A program made the translations under genes and the position numbers. The notes below the pieces were generated by a model. It saw nothing but the letters and a program-made list of their open reading frames with translations. It had not been told where the DNA came from and made no database searches. Shown in pieces: positions 16,441-24,652 of a stretch of DNA of 64,000 nucleotides; within the stretch, counting starts at the first letter, position 1; each line of letters starts with the position of its first letter. The stretch is from contig NZ_JBOITL010000007.1 of the NCBI RefSeq assembly GCF_050717515.1, forward strand, positions 1-64,000, written 5' to 3'. This DNA is from Clostridium_AD sp050717515. GTDB lineage: Bacteria > Bacillota > Clostridia > Clostridiales > Clostridiaceae.

Positions 16441-16503
16441 CAATTTATTGTAGAATGTGTCACAACAAAATACTATTGTAACGTTGCATAAGAATAATAA
16501 TTG
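16441..16503. repeat. Cassette-boundary element, minimal form (E14)
   Basis: TTATTGTAGAATGTGTCACA (from 16446) pairs imperfectly with TTGTAACGTTGCATAAGAAT, with only about ten bases between the arms. This is the clearest view of the common skeleton of the family. It lies 3' of the small membrane gene ending at 16537. Confidence 0.6.
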
Positions 16504-16536
16504 TATTTTTTAATAAAAATTAAATTCACCTATTTA

Positions 16537-16778
16537 CTAAAAAAACGTTGTAATTACAGAAACAAAGATTACGAATATTCCGCTTAGAATTAACAAAATT
16601 GATTCTCCTTTTTTGTTCTTAATATATGAGTAATACCCATTTGATATATTCAAGATACCTAATAATAGTAATGCAATTGGCATTGTAATTTTTCTATTAA
16701 TTATATTAAATAAACCTAAAAGCGATAATATAATAACCACTGCTGAAATTAATATTTTTATAACTTTTTTTCTTTCAA
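16537..16778 (-). pseudogene. Small membrane protein (DUF3953-like), frameshifted near its start
   Basis: AGGAGG followed seven bases later by a TTG (16776-16778) starts a frame that stops after LKEKKL. The continuing membrane frame (VIKILISAVVIILSLLG and on, three hydrophobic segments) would be joined if the run of seven A residues had eight. The 67-residue open part could start at an internal GTG but has no ribosome site there. The segment pattern resembles DUF3953 proteins, which is a tentative match. Confidence 0.55.
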
Positions 16779-17048
16779 GTTATTACCTCCTAATAAAAAT
16801 AATTTTCTCAATTTCCTATAAATGTTTAGGTATCATAGATTTATGATTGATGAACAACATTCTAGAATTGTGACGCAATATTAACTAGCGTAAAACTTTT
16901 TATTTCCTTTGTGATTCATTAAATAAAACCAACTCTCAAATTATCTTTTATCCTCCATAAGCACTAAGCTAATGATATAGACAATGAAACGAAAAACATT
17001 ATTGCTAGAAATATCATAGTTAATAGTACATATACATTCATCATGATA
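16779..17048. other. Gene-free spacer with a partial boundary element (E15)
   Basis: ACATTCTAGAATTGTGACGC at 16858-16877 is an outer arm of the element family. It is preceded by TTTATGATTGATGAAC, which recurs at about 27796-27812. The rest is AT-rich and no supported reading frame was found. Confidence 0.45.
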
Positions 17049-17234
17049 TTAAATTTCTAATGCGAATTTGACTCCATTAAGGCGACATAGAGCTATAAGA
17101 AATACTGACCATCTTTGTATAACGAATTGATCTATTTCTTTAAGTGCTTGACTTAATATTTCCCACTGCAATTCTTGATATTTATCACTAACTGAGGGCA
17201 ATTCTGCTAATAAACCTTTCATTTTGCCAATCAA
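17049..17234 (-). CDS. Short hypothetical reading frame, doubtful
   Basis: This is a 61-residue open frame containing LPSVSDKYQELQWEILSQAL and VIQRWSVFLIALCRLNGVKF. No good ribosome site precedes its non-ATG start. It may be the C-terminal remainder of a longer helical protein whose front was lost. I do not recognise it. Confidence 0.3.
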   Translation of the reverse strand: MIGKMKGLLAELPSVSDKYQELQWEILSQALKEIDQFVIQRWSVFLIALCRLNGVKFALEI

Positions 17235-17342
17235 TAAGGGTACTACACAGTTTTTTCAGACTAAATTTTCATACAACTAAATCATGTTCAAAAATCGAGA
17301 TTCACAACGCTCTTGCTTTTCTATTAGCTACTAAATTTCTAA

Positions 17343-18164
17343 TTATTTACAATTTAAAAATCTATATTCAGTAACCTCCCCACAATATTCATAACCAATA
17401 CTTTTATATACATGATTCGGAGCTGATTTTCTACGGTCAGCATATAATATCGGCACGAAACCCTCATTAAGCAAATCTTTTGTAATTCTATACATTAAAA
17501 TTTTTGCATATCCTTTATTACGTTCATTTCTATCAGTAAAGATTCCATCAGTCAATGCAACGTCCCCATATTTATGTACAGATGCCATAGCAACAACTCT
17601 TTCATTATCATTCCTCCAAACATGAAAATCAGAGTTAGTTAGTTTTCGTTCTGAGAACTTATTAGCTTGCTCTGGTGTAAGAATTCCAAAACCAATATCT
17701 TCCCAATTATCTCTAGAGAATATAGTAAGAGTTTCTAAATCATCCTCACTCGCTTTTGATAAACCACCACAAATCATTTCAGGCTTTATAGGTTTATGAC
17801 AAACATATGAATTTTTAGGAAGACTTATCTTAAAGGACATTCCAAAAATACTTGAAACCTCTTCAAGAATTGACTTAAGATATTTTTCTTCTCCGTCTAC
17901 ATTAAGAGTAGGATTAAGTGCAAGTCTTTCGCATATGATTTTAACAACTTCTTCTCGTTCATCATCAGATAAATTATTCTTAATATAAATCCATAAAGGT
18001 GATGTTGGACGTTCTTGCCCAATAATTACATTATTATCATTTGTTACGATAAAAGAATCGTTAACTGTACGTATGGCATAAAACAAACTAAAACGAATTA
18101 ATTCCTCTTCAGTCATTAGCTGTTCAAAAACATGTTCTTGAACTATGATATTTCTCATTACCAT
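17343..18164 (-). CDS. GNAT-family protein with an N-terminal extension
   Basis: This 273-residue protein has an N-terminal helical domain of about 120 residues followed by a C-terminal GNAT domain. Motif A reads TDGIFTDRNERNKGYAKILM (about residues 210-229), and the last strand is YKSIGYEYCGEVTEYRF. It resembles FR47-like/GNAT_acetyltran proteins, with a C-terminal catalytic half. The start overlaps the stop of the upstream truncated esterase gene by seven bases, so it depends on translational coupling to that fragment. Confidence 0.78.
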   Translation of the reverse strand: MVMRNIIVQEHVFEQLMTEEELIRFSLFYAIRTVNDSFIVTNDNNVIIGQERPTSPLWIYIKNNLSDDEREEVVKIICERLALNPTLNVDGEEKYLKSILEEVSSIFGMSFKISLPKNSYVCHKPIKPEMICGGLSKASEDDLETLTIFSRDNWEDIGFGILTPEQANKFSERKLTNSDFHVWRNDNERVVAMASVHKYGDVALTDGIFTDRNERNKGYAKILMYRITKDLLNEGFVPILYADRRKSAPNHVYKSIGYEYCGEVTEYRFLNCK

Positions 18165-18436
18165 ACATTTGTACCTGGAACGTTAATAAGCATATTCTCT
18201 TTATAATCTTTCCAACAAGTTGGGTGCATTACTACAACATTTTTAGTGTTTTCATCCCCTTTATAAACGTATGTCAGCAAAGCATTATTATCATCTTTAA
18301 TTGATTCTATTAAAGGTGCTCCCTCTCTTTCTACGTTCTCCCAAAAGGAATTAATTAAATTAGTATCACCAATTCTAATTTGTTCTTCTAATGCATTTAT
18401 TTTAGGACTAGTATATTGAAGATTACTCATAGACAA
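18158..18436 (-). CDS. N-terminal domain of an enterochelin-esterase-like protein, truncated
   Basis: This 92-residue frame contains INSFWENVEREGAPLIE, ALLTYVYKGDENTKNVVVMH and a final VPGTNVW. It matches the N-terminal carbohydrate-binding-like domain of enterochelin esterase family proteins. The catalytic alpha/beta hydrolase domain that should follow is absent: the frame stops at TAA and the acetyltransferase begins in the same few bases. The upstream start follows AGGGG. It probably survives as a translated leader for the next gene. Confidence 0.65.
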   Translation of the reverse strand: MSMSNLQYTSPKINALEEQIRIGDTNLINSFWENVEREGAPLIESIKDDNNALLTYVYKGDENTKNVVVMHPTCWKDYKENMLINVPGTNVW

Positions 18437-18511
18437 ATCAACCCCTAATTTTATTTTATAGAAATAATCTTTTGTAAGTCATCAAATAAGACAACTTCCA
18501 CCTAATTCTAC

Positions 18512-18668
18512 TAAAATTATAACATACTATACATATTTATACATTATCGTGTTCCTATAATAGTAAATTTTTTCATTTTAAAACACCGTAAAATTCAATT
18601 GAATAATACGGTGTTTTTAAGGGATTATTTTGTTTTATTAGTTGTGACGCTTAAAAAGAATGTTACGT
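18512..18668. repeat. Boundary element with internal hairpin (E16)
   Basis: From 18557 onward this repeats E7 nearly base for base: the hairpin ACACCGTA/TACGGTGT and then GTTGTGACGCTTAA. Its left part (18512-18582, AACATACTATACATATTTAT) is also related to 23474-23550. It lies 3' of the pyrophosphohydrolase gene. Confidence 0.72.
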
Positions 18669-18704
18669 ATTAAATATAATCATAGGATGTATCTAGTGTA
18701 ACAG

Positions 18705-19013
18705 CTAATCTATAAGATTCTCAACCTTCATTCTTCTTAGAGAGTCATCTATAGATTTATCAAGTTCATCTTGGACTGAATAGTATACTGCTATTTGCAT
18801 TAAGGCAACTATTGCTTGTCTAATTTCACTGGCTAAAGCCTCTTTGCTTGGTTCACCGTGCTTTAACCTTTTTATGCCACTGTTTTCAAAATGATTTACT
18901 TCACTTGCTACCTCACCGCATTCTTCTAATAATCTTGTAACCATTTGAAAAGGTTCTACACCATCCGGAAAACGTTTAAATGAACCTTGAACCATCTTAT
19001 ACAATTTATACAT
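18705..19013 (-). CDS. MazG-like nucleotide pyrophosphohydrolase
   Basis: This 102-residue all-alpha protein has the metal-binding motif LLEECGEVASEVNHFE (about residues 28-43) and a second acidic helix EALASEIRQAIVALMQIA. These fit the MazG/dUTPase-like NTP pyrophosphohydrolase superfamily, which hydrolyses non-canonical NTPs to NMP and PPi with Mg2+. The length fits single-domain members. The ATG follows GGAGG. The exact substrate is unknown. Confidence 0.82.
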   Translation of the reverse strand: MYKLYKMVQGSFKRFPDGVEPFQMVTRLLEECGEVASEVNHFENSGIKRLKHGEPSKEALASEIRQAIVALMQIAVYYSVQDELDKSIDDSLRRMKVENLID

Positions 19014-19072
19014 TGTTATTTACCTCCATATCATTCATAGTTGATTTTTAATGACAGTTAATTAAATAATCT

Positions 19073-19283
19073 TCGCAATATTCTACAGGTTTGACATAAC
19101 TCTTTAACTGAAAAACGTCTTCAGATATCGCTGATATAACCTACATCTATCAAGTTTTACACCATTTTTGACTTCTCATTAATAAGCATAATGGGAAGCT
19201 GAAGTATATACAAAAAACGCACAATTACTCCATTACTTTAGTAATCCTAACAGTTGTTTGTGTCGTCCGTTAAGAATATTACG
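19073..19283. repeat. Cassette-boundary element, long type, full-length (E17)
   Basis: This is a 211-base element running from CGCAATATTCTACAGG to GTCCGTTAAGAATATTACG. Its ends are imperfect inverted repeats of each other (GCAATATTCT against AGAATATTAC). The internal parts GTCTTCAGATATCGCTGATA, GACTTCTCATTAATAAGCAT and CGCACAATTACTCCATTACT are shared with E18 and E19. It lies 3' of the HIT gene. Confidence 0.82.
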
Positions 19284-19300
19284 ATGCAAAAGTAATAATC

Positions 19301-19708
19301 TTAAATTTCTTTATCAAGCATCTCTTTTAATTCCTTGGCAATCTCTTGTGAAAAAACATGTTTTTTATCACTAAATGTCCACCCAAATCCATCTCCCTTA
19401 TATCTTGGAAAAACATGCATATGATAATGTCCAATATCATTAAATTCTCCACCATTTTGCATTATACTATAGCCATCTGGAGAATACTTTTCTTTAATTA
19501 CCTTAACAATTCTTTTAGATAATACCATCATAGACGTTACTACCTCAGTTGGAATTTCATCAGTATCTAAATAGTGATTTTTAGGAATTATAAGTACATG
19601 ACCTTCATTTATTGGCACTATAGTTAAGAAACACATAATTAAATCATCCTCAAATACTAAGTTAGATGGTAATTCACCTTTTACAATTTTACAAAATATA
19701 CAATCCAT
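19301..19708 (-). CDS. HIT-family nucleotide hydrolase/transferase
   Basis: This 135-residue protein starts CIFCKIVKGELPSN and carries the histidine triad GHYHMHVFPR (about residues 98-107). The same layout is seen in Hint-like and Ap4A-hydrolase-like HIT proteins. The cysteine pair CIFC may bind zinc as in many bacterial members. It likely acts on nucleotide phosphoramidates or dinucleoside polyphosphates. The ATG follows AGGGAGG. It is an intact single gene in the cassette run. Confidence 0.9.
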   Translation of the reverse strand: MDCIFCKIVKGELPSNLVFEDDLIMCFLTIVPINEGHVLIIPKNHYLDTDEIPTEVVTSMMVLSKRIVKVIKEKYSPDGYSIMQNGGEFNDIGHYHMHVFPRYKGDGFGWTFSDKKHVFSQEIAKELKEMLDKEI

Positions 19709-19939
19709 AGTTACCTCCCTAATTGTTCTTAAACCTTCGTATTATAATACAGTTATTCATCAATCGTAGTTTTGCGATAGATGTACAATAAATGAATCTT
19801 TCGATGTAAAATACACATTTTTCAATTTATTACTGGTCCTCTTTACGTAAATTCACATCAAAAAATCTTGTTTCTGCTTCTTTTATTGCTTCAATACTTG
19901 TTTTGCACAACACATTAATACTATATAGAAAATTTATAC

Positions 19940-20734
19940 TCATATATGCTCAGCCTTTCTACCTATATAGAGTCCATGCTCACTATATCCTAATATACTT
20001 TTAACTTCACAGGTTTGATAATGTATATTTAACCATCTTTCAAATTCATTATCATTAAAAGAGTTCACTGTATCACTCATAATAAATTTGACACCATCGG
20101 TAGCTATATTATATATCTGTTTTAGACCAAAGCTTGGCATAAATGATTCTATATCCTCAGGTGTAGTTGCATAAAATAAATAATTTTCTTCATTATAACC
20201 TTTGTTCATATACTCTTCGAAAATATCAAAATTCCCCTTCATTTGGCTATTATATTTAAGATAGTTAGCATATCTATTTAAATATGCTAAACAATAAATA
20301 CCATTTGGCTTTAATACACGCATACTTTCAGTGATAGATTTTATTCTATCTTCTTCATATTTAAAATGATAAAAAGCTCCTAAATTTAAAACAACATCGA
20401 AACTATTATCCTTAAACATAGATAAATCCAGTATACTTCCCGTATATACTTTTTTTAATATAGGATTATCTTCTTGTTTGTTTCTAATTTGTGTTACATT
20501 AAAGTCCACCAAATCACCAGCTGTAACCGTATAACCCATTTTTGCAAGGGGAAAGGCATATACCCCAGTACCAGCACATGCATCTAATATTTCTGATTGT
20601 GGTAAGATTGTATTTTGTATATATTTCATAGTAGTAAGAAATTCTACGCAATTTATCCTTGCTCTATTTAATCTGTTGTTTTCATCGCATTGATATTCAT
20701 AAAAATTAAAAATATCATTTTTCTTATCATCCAT
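19940..20734 (-). CDS. Class I SAM-dependent methyltransferase
   Basis: This 264-residue protein has the SAM loop ILDACAGTGVYAFPLAKMG, then VTAGDLVDFN and DVVLNLGAFYHF, and ends with YSEHGLYIGRKAE. It belongs to the Methyltransf_11/25-type small-molecule methyltransferases; the acceptor is unknown. The start was set at the ATG after GGAGGAGAAAATA. A TTG 15 bases upstream lies inside the ribosome site and is unlikely. The spacer to the HIT gene (19709-19939) contains no gene. Confidence 0.88.
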   Translation of the reverse strand: MDDKKNDIFNFYEYQCDENNRLNRARINCVEFLTTMKYIQNTILPQSEILDACAGTGVYAFPLAKMGYTVTAGDLVDFNVTQIRNKQEDNPILKKVYTGSILDLSMFKDNSFDVVLNLGAFYHFKYEEDRIKSITESMRVLKPNGIYCLAYLNRYANYLKYNSQMKGNFDIFEEYMNKGYNEENYLFYATTPEDIESFMPSFGLKQIYNIATDGVKFIMSDTVNSFNDNEFERWLNIHYQTCEVKSILGYSEHGLYIGRKAEHI

Positions 20735-20769
20735 TATTTTCTCCTCCAATACTATAATTAATTTTACTT

Positions 20770-20979
20770 CGCAAAATTGTACAAGTTTGACATAACTCTT
20801 TAACTGAAAAACGTCTTCAGATATCGCTGATATAACCTACATCTATCAAGTTTTACACCATTTTTGACTTCTCATTAATAAGAATAATAGGAAGCTGAAG
20901 TATATATAAAAAACGCGCAATTACCCCCTTACTTTAGTAATCCTAACAGTTGTTTGTGTCGTCCGTTATGAATATTGTG
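20770..20979. repeat. Cassette-boundary element, long type, full-length (E18)
   Basis: This is nearly identical to E17, with the gene-side end GTCCGTTATGAATATTGTGA. It lies 3' of the small membrane gene, whose stop follows within ten bases. Confidence 0.82.
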
Positions 20980-20986
20980 AATTAAC

Positions 20987-21268
20987 TCACTTGGAGATTT
21001 TCGCAAGTGGTGGCATAAAAGCAAAACCCAATGCTACCACAATAAAATTGACACTTCTATAATTCACGCCAATAATCCCACAGAAATATTGTACTATCAC
21101 GTCAAAAATAATGAATAAAATAATATAAAAAGCAATAGTATGTTTTATCTTAATATTTCTTTCCAAAGCAGTCCATAATGATCTGCTCCATCCAAATTTT
21201 ATTGAGATTATCATGAACAAAGGAATAGTCAAAAAACATAGCACAAATCGAATTACTAACCAGAGCAT
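20987..21268 (-). CDS. Small three-segment membrane protein
   Basis: This 93-residue protein has hydrophobic stretches near residues 3-22, 43-63 and 68-88, with a basic loop (WTALERNIKIKHT). I do not recognise a family. The ATG follows GGGGGAG. It is bounded by E18 at the 3' side and a short AT-rich tract at 5' with CGCAATATTTTACTATTG (21291-21308), another outer arm. Confidence 0.68.
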   Translation of the reverse strand: MLWLVIRFVLCFLTIPLFMIISIKFGWSRSLWTALERNIKIKHTIAFYIILFIIFDVIVQYFCGIIGVNYRSVNFIVVALGFAFMPPLAKISK

Positions 21269-21330
21269 TACTCACTCCCCCTTTTATCTTTCACCGCAAT
21301 ATTTTACTATTGTTATATAATTTTCTACTA

Positions 21331-21905
21331 TTAATCCCCTCGAAAATCTCTATAATTTCTTATTCTTTCGATTGTTTCTTCTCTAATATTATCATTATTA
21401 ATAACAGGTGTGTGCCTGGTATTATAATGCTCAATTACATCAATGATTTCCACGCCTAATTCAGAAAGAGGCTTACTTATACCTTCTATTGTATATCCCA
21501 TAGAGTCTTTAGTTTTACCTGCACAAACACCTACAATTATTGCCTTTTTATCTGGCGAGAGACAACTTTTCCATCCGTTACTATAATCATTTAAACAGAA
21601 TGTCCTATCTAATAAGGATTTCATCTGTGCAGTAATATTGTAATTATATGATGGAGAAGCGAATATATATCCGTCTGCATTTTTCATATTATTTATAATT
21701 TCAGTTATATCATCTTGAATAATGCAAATTCCTGCCTTTATACAATATTCACAGCCTGTACAAGTTGAAATATTATGACTGTCCAAAAAGAATTTATCTA
21801 CACTAATTTATTTTCATTTAATCCTTCTATTACATAGTCTACCATCAAATCTGTGTTTTTTCCCTTTCGAAAACTACTAACCACTGCAATCCATTTTTCG
21901 CCCAT
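21331..21905 (-). pseudogene. NADPH-dependent FMN reductase, one-base frameshift
   Basis: From the ATG at 21903-21905 the first frame gives KWIAVVSSFRKGKNTDLMVD, the FMN phosphate loop of iron-sulfur flavoprotein/FMN reductases, and stops after NENKLV. The rest continues in another frame as VDKFFLDSHNISTCTGCEYC, then CIIQDDITEIINNMKNADGY and SPSYNYNITAQMKSLLDR. One missing A near 21808 restores the join. The open 151-residue part lacks the nucleotide-binding start, so it is unlikely to work alone. Confidence 0.82.
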
Positions 21906-21994
21906 ACCATCCACTCCTACATCCTAAACATCATTTTTGCTATATAAACTGCTATAGCTTCAATTACAAATTATAATACCATTGCAACAACATA

Positions 21995-22468
21995 TTAGAA
22001 GATTGTGTATTTATTATTCTGCGAATTACTTTTGCTCTTAATGTAAATTTCTATTTCATCATTATTTAATTTACGAATTTGAGCATTAGGACTTTCAACA
22101 TATTGCTTAGATATATAGACATATTTCTTATCCTTACATGACTTGTCTTTGTTCTTAGATAAATATTTTCCCAAATCTTCTTCGGTATGAAAGATTTTAT
22201 AAGAAATTCTATTATTCTTTCCTTTAATCTCATATATTCCACAAATATCTTTGCAACTTACTTCTGCTGTTCTCAAATATAATTTAGCAATTTCTAATGT
22301 TTTAAATGGGAAACTCCATCTATAAACATCTCGTTTATCATCTCTATCAATACATATACATCTTCCACACGTTGAACATATATATTGAGTATGCTTTTCT
22401 AAACAAAGCTCTGGTTTTAAAAGTGGTGTTACCCTCGGATTATCGCTATAACACTCTTTACATATCAT
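21995..22468 (-). CDS. Zinc-ribbon hypothetical protein
   Basis: This 157-residue protein has two cysteine pairs, ICKEC at residues 2-6 and ICSTCGRCIC at about 29-38. They should bind zinc as in short zinc-ribbon proteins of clostridia. The middle (RWSFPFKTLEIAKLYLR and GIYEIKG) looks like a small mixed alpha/beta domain. Its function is unknown. The ATG follows a GTAGG tract. It is flanked at 3' by the FMN reductase remnant and at 5' by E19. Confidence 0.68.
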   Translation of the reverse strand: MICKECYSDNPRVTPLLKPELCLEKHTQYICSTCGRCICIDRDDKRDVYRWSFPFKTLEIAKLYLRTAEVSCKDICGIYEIKGKNNRISYKIFHTEEDLGKYLSKNKDKSCKDKKYVYISKQYVESPNAQIRKLNNDEIEIYIKSKSNSQNNKYTIF

Positions 22469-22484
22469 AATATATACCTACTTT

Positions 22485-22656
22485 CTTCATATTTTTTTAC
22501 AAGTTTGACATAACTCTTTAACTGAGAAATGTCTTCAGATATCGCTGATATGCCCTACATCTATCAAGTTCTACACCATTTTTGACTTCTCATTAATAAG
22601 AATAATGGGAAGCTAAAGTATATATATATATAACGCACAATTACTCCATTACTTTT
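22485..22656. repeat. Cassette-boundary element, long type, 3'-truncated (E19)
   Basis: This matches E17/E18 from TTTACAAGTTTGACATAACT through CGCACAATTACTCCATTACT. It then stops: the final 40 bases (GTAATCC to TTAAGAATATT) are replaced by the aminoglycoside phosphotransferase remnant. Confidence 0.78.
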
Positions 22657-22940
22657 GCTGTTTTGCCATCCAGCCAACGAATTACACGGTTTCCGCACTG
22701 CCAGAGAAACGGACAAGGAACACTGCTTTTTTCAAGGATAATCTACCGCTGCAAACTGGACTCGATTAACTCAATACTTTCTCTGCGAAACCGCTTAGTG
22801 CTGTATTGTTTAACCAATAGTTCGCCTTTTTCTGTTGAAACCTTCCATTTATGATTCAGCAATCCACCTGTTACCGGAGTAATTTGATTAATATTTATCC
22901 CATAGCTTTCTTTCAAATCAGCTATAATTTTATCTTCCAT
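22641..22940 (-). pseudogene. Aminoglycoside/choline phosphotransferase, N-terminal remnant
   Basis: From the ATG at 22938-22940 the frame reads MEDKIIADLKESYG, ITPVTGGLLNHKWKVST and KGELLVKQYSTKRF, the APH/choline-kinase nucleotide-binding lobe. A TAG at 22743-22745 interrupts it. The same frame continues with IILEKSSVPCPFLWQCGNRV and IRWLDGKTAKVME, then ends where E19 begins. The catalytic lobe (HxDxxxxN) is gone. The upstream extension in frame overlaps the 69-residue gene and is not part of it. Confidence 0.78.
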
Positions 22941-22953
22941 GTACAGGTAATAC

Positions 22954-23163
22954 TTATAGTTCATTTCTGTTAATTCGGTATTTACGCTTAAACAGGTATT
23001 TCCCCGTTGTAACAATAATAAAATCCTTATCTACTGACAAATCAGATATATTTACCTTTTTACTATCTTTACCGTCAATAAAAATAGATGTCGGTCCATC
23101 ATTTTCTATTATTAAAGGGTTTAATTGTTTTAAAATTTCAATTATTTCCTTCCTTTTCATCAT
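22954..23163 (-). CDS. Small hypothetical protein
   Basis: This 69-residue protein has KRKEIIEILKQLNPLIIEN, TSIFIDGKDSKKVNIS and a basic end LFKRKYRINRNEL. It looks like a small alpha/beta protein and no family is recognised. A GAGGATGGT ribosome site precedes two ATGs. Its stop codon overlaps the beginning of the phosphotransferase remnant's extended frame. Confidence 0.5.
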   Translation of the reverse strand: MMKRKEIIEILKQLNPLIIENDGPTSIFIDGKDSKKVNISDLSVDKDFIIVTTGKYLFKRKYRINRNEL

Positions 23164-23779
23164 ACCATCCTCAACTTTCAGTTATATAAACAACCTTCGT
23201 ATAGTTATAACTAATTCATTCTTTCTTACAAGGTCCTAATACCCTTAAAGACATGAATAGTAAACCCTTTATGAAAATTGTTACTTATCTACAACCACCT
23301 ATTATGCTTATGCTATTTAGTTATTTCTATCAATTAAAATTCCCATTAAAACACCAAAAACCAAACGTAAACCAGATACAATTGCTATATTTTTGAATAA
23401 TAATATAATGCACCTTCCTCTCTATATTATAAATAATCTTTCCTTCAGAAAAAATAACAATTCCGGCCTAACTCTATATAAATTATAGCATATTATACAT
23501 ATGTTTACATTTCTATATTCCCATAATAGTTAATTGTTTTATTTTAAATTCCGCATTATTCATTTTCCGAAGACCATTGTTCGTGTTTTCCATTCCAATA
23601 GTTAAGACGCATTTTTCTCATATTTCATAACAAAGGGTACTTACATTATGTAAATACCCTGTTTAACCATGACATATTAAAATTATATACCTTTAGCAAT
23701 ATGAAGCTGATATTCAAAGTTTGAGTATTCGCTCAAAAGTCGGCTACCCCGATTATTGTAAAATAAGAAATATTCAATT
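23164..23779. other. Long spacer with repeat and gene debris
   Basis: Positions 23474-23550 repeat 18512-18582 (CATATTATACATATGTTTAC). On the minus strand around 23318-23401 a short frame reads AIVSGLRLVFGVLMGILID, probably the end of a lost membrane protein. No supported gene remains in these 616 bases. Confidence 0.4.
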
Positions 23780-24580
23780 TTATAAAAGTTGTTTTGTGAT
23801 TTTTACAGATTTCAAACCATTTAAAGGACTAAAATCATCTATAAGGTTCTTTTCTAAAGATAATTCTTTTAATCCAGTCATATTACTCAAAGGTCTTACA
23901 TCTTTTATTTTGTTTGCCCCTAAATGCAAATTTTTTAAGCTAGATAATTTATTTAGACTGCTTATATCTTCGATTTCATTAATTGATAATTCCAATGTCT
24001 TTATATTGGGAAGAGTAGCTAGCGGACTTACATCTTTAATCTTATTGTCAACAGCATCTAAATACTCTAATTTAGTTAATTTACTTAATGGACTTATATC
24101 TGTTAATTCTTTCATTGAAGATATATCCAGATACTCTAACTTTGATAAATTGCTTAGTGGTGATATATCTGTTAATTCTATATTTGAGGATATATCAAGA
24201 TGTTTTAAATTTGATAAACTACTTAATGGTGATATATCCTTAATATTATTTCCAGATAATAATACAGTTTCTAGATTTTTAAAATATTGTATACCATCCA
24301 AATTAGTGATTTTAAAATCTATATGTGCATTTAAATTAGCAAGTGGACTCCCAAAATTAGCATATAATTTTTTTGTGTTTTCTAAGTCCTTTTTTAAAAT
24401 ATGTCCCTTAGGTTTATTAATGGTATTTCTCACTAATCGTTCAAAATTTTTATCTTCAAATGTCATTACATTAATATCCATATATTTTTTGTACTGAAAT
24501 ATTGAAAAAACTCCTATAATGATAGCAATAATTAAAATAATTTTAATATATGTTTGGCTAAGTAATTTTAGTTTATTCAT
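23780..24580 (-). CDS. Membrane-anchored leucine-rich-repeat protein (internalin-like)
   Basis: This 266-residue protein has an N-terminal hydrophobic anchor (about residues 12-29). Six or more 22-residue leucine-rich repeats follow from about residue 100, each with the form LSxLxxLxxLDISxNxxLTDISP. This SDS22/internalin type of repeat faces the outside and usually mediates protein binding. It lacks an LPXTG sorting signal. Two repeat blocks (ISSNIELTDISPLSNL and ISSMKELTDISPLSKL) are near-duplicates, suggesting recent repeat growth. The ATG follows AAGGAG. Confidence 0.82.
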   Translation of the reverse strand: MNKLKLLSQTYIKIILIIAIIIGVFSIFQYKKYMDINVMTFEDKNFERLVRNTINKPKGHILKKDLENTKKLYANFGSPLANLNAHIDFKITNLDGIQYFKNLETVLLSGNNIKDISPLSSLSNLKHLDISSNIELTDISPLSNLSKLEYLDISSMKELTDISPLSKLTKLEYLDAVDNKIKDVSPLATLPNIKTLELSINEIEDISSLNKLSSLKNLHLGANKIKDVRPLSNMTGLKELSLEKNLIDDFSPLNGLKSVKITKQLL

Positions 24581-24652
24581 ATTTTCTCCTTACAACACTT
24601 AGTATTAGTAATAATTTCTTTAATACTATGAATATAGTTTTAATATATCAAT

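Noticed and set aside
7990..18668. E7 and E16 hairpins as ordinary terminators
   Set aside because: The hairpin resembles one, but the near-identical flanks over 100 bases at both sites show a repeated element.
229..22656. Textbook attC sites
   Set aside because: RYYYAAC/GTTRRRY boxes can be found at some elements (GTTAGGC near 1829, CTTAAC at long types) but not in consistent paired positions, so the elements are called attC-like only.
22941..23015. Extended N-terminus of the phosphotransferase remnant
   Set aside because: It overlaps the end of the 69-residue gene in another frame; the kinase similarity starts at MEDK.
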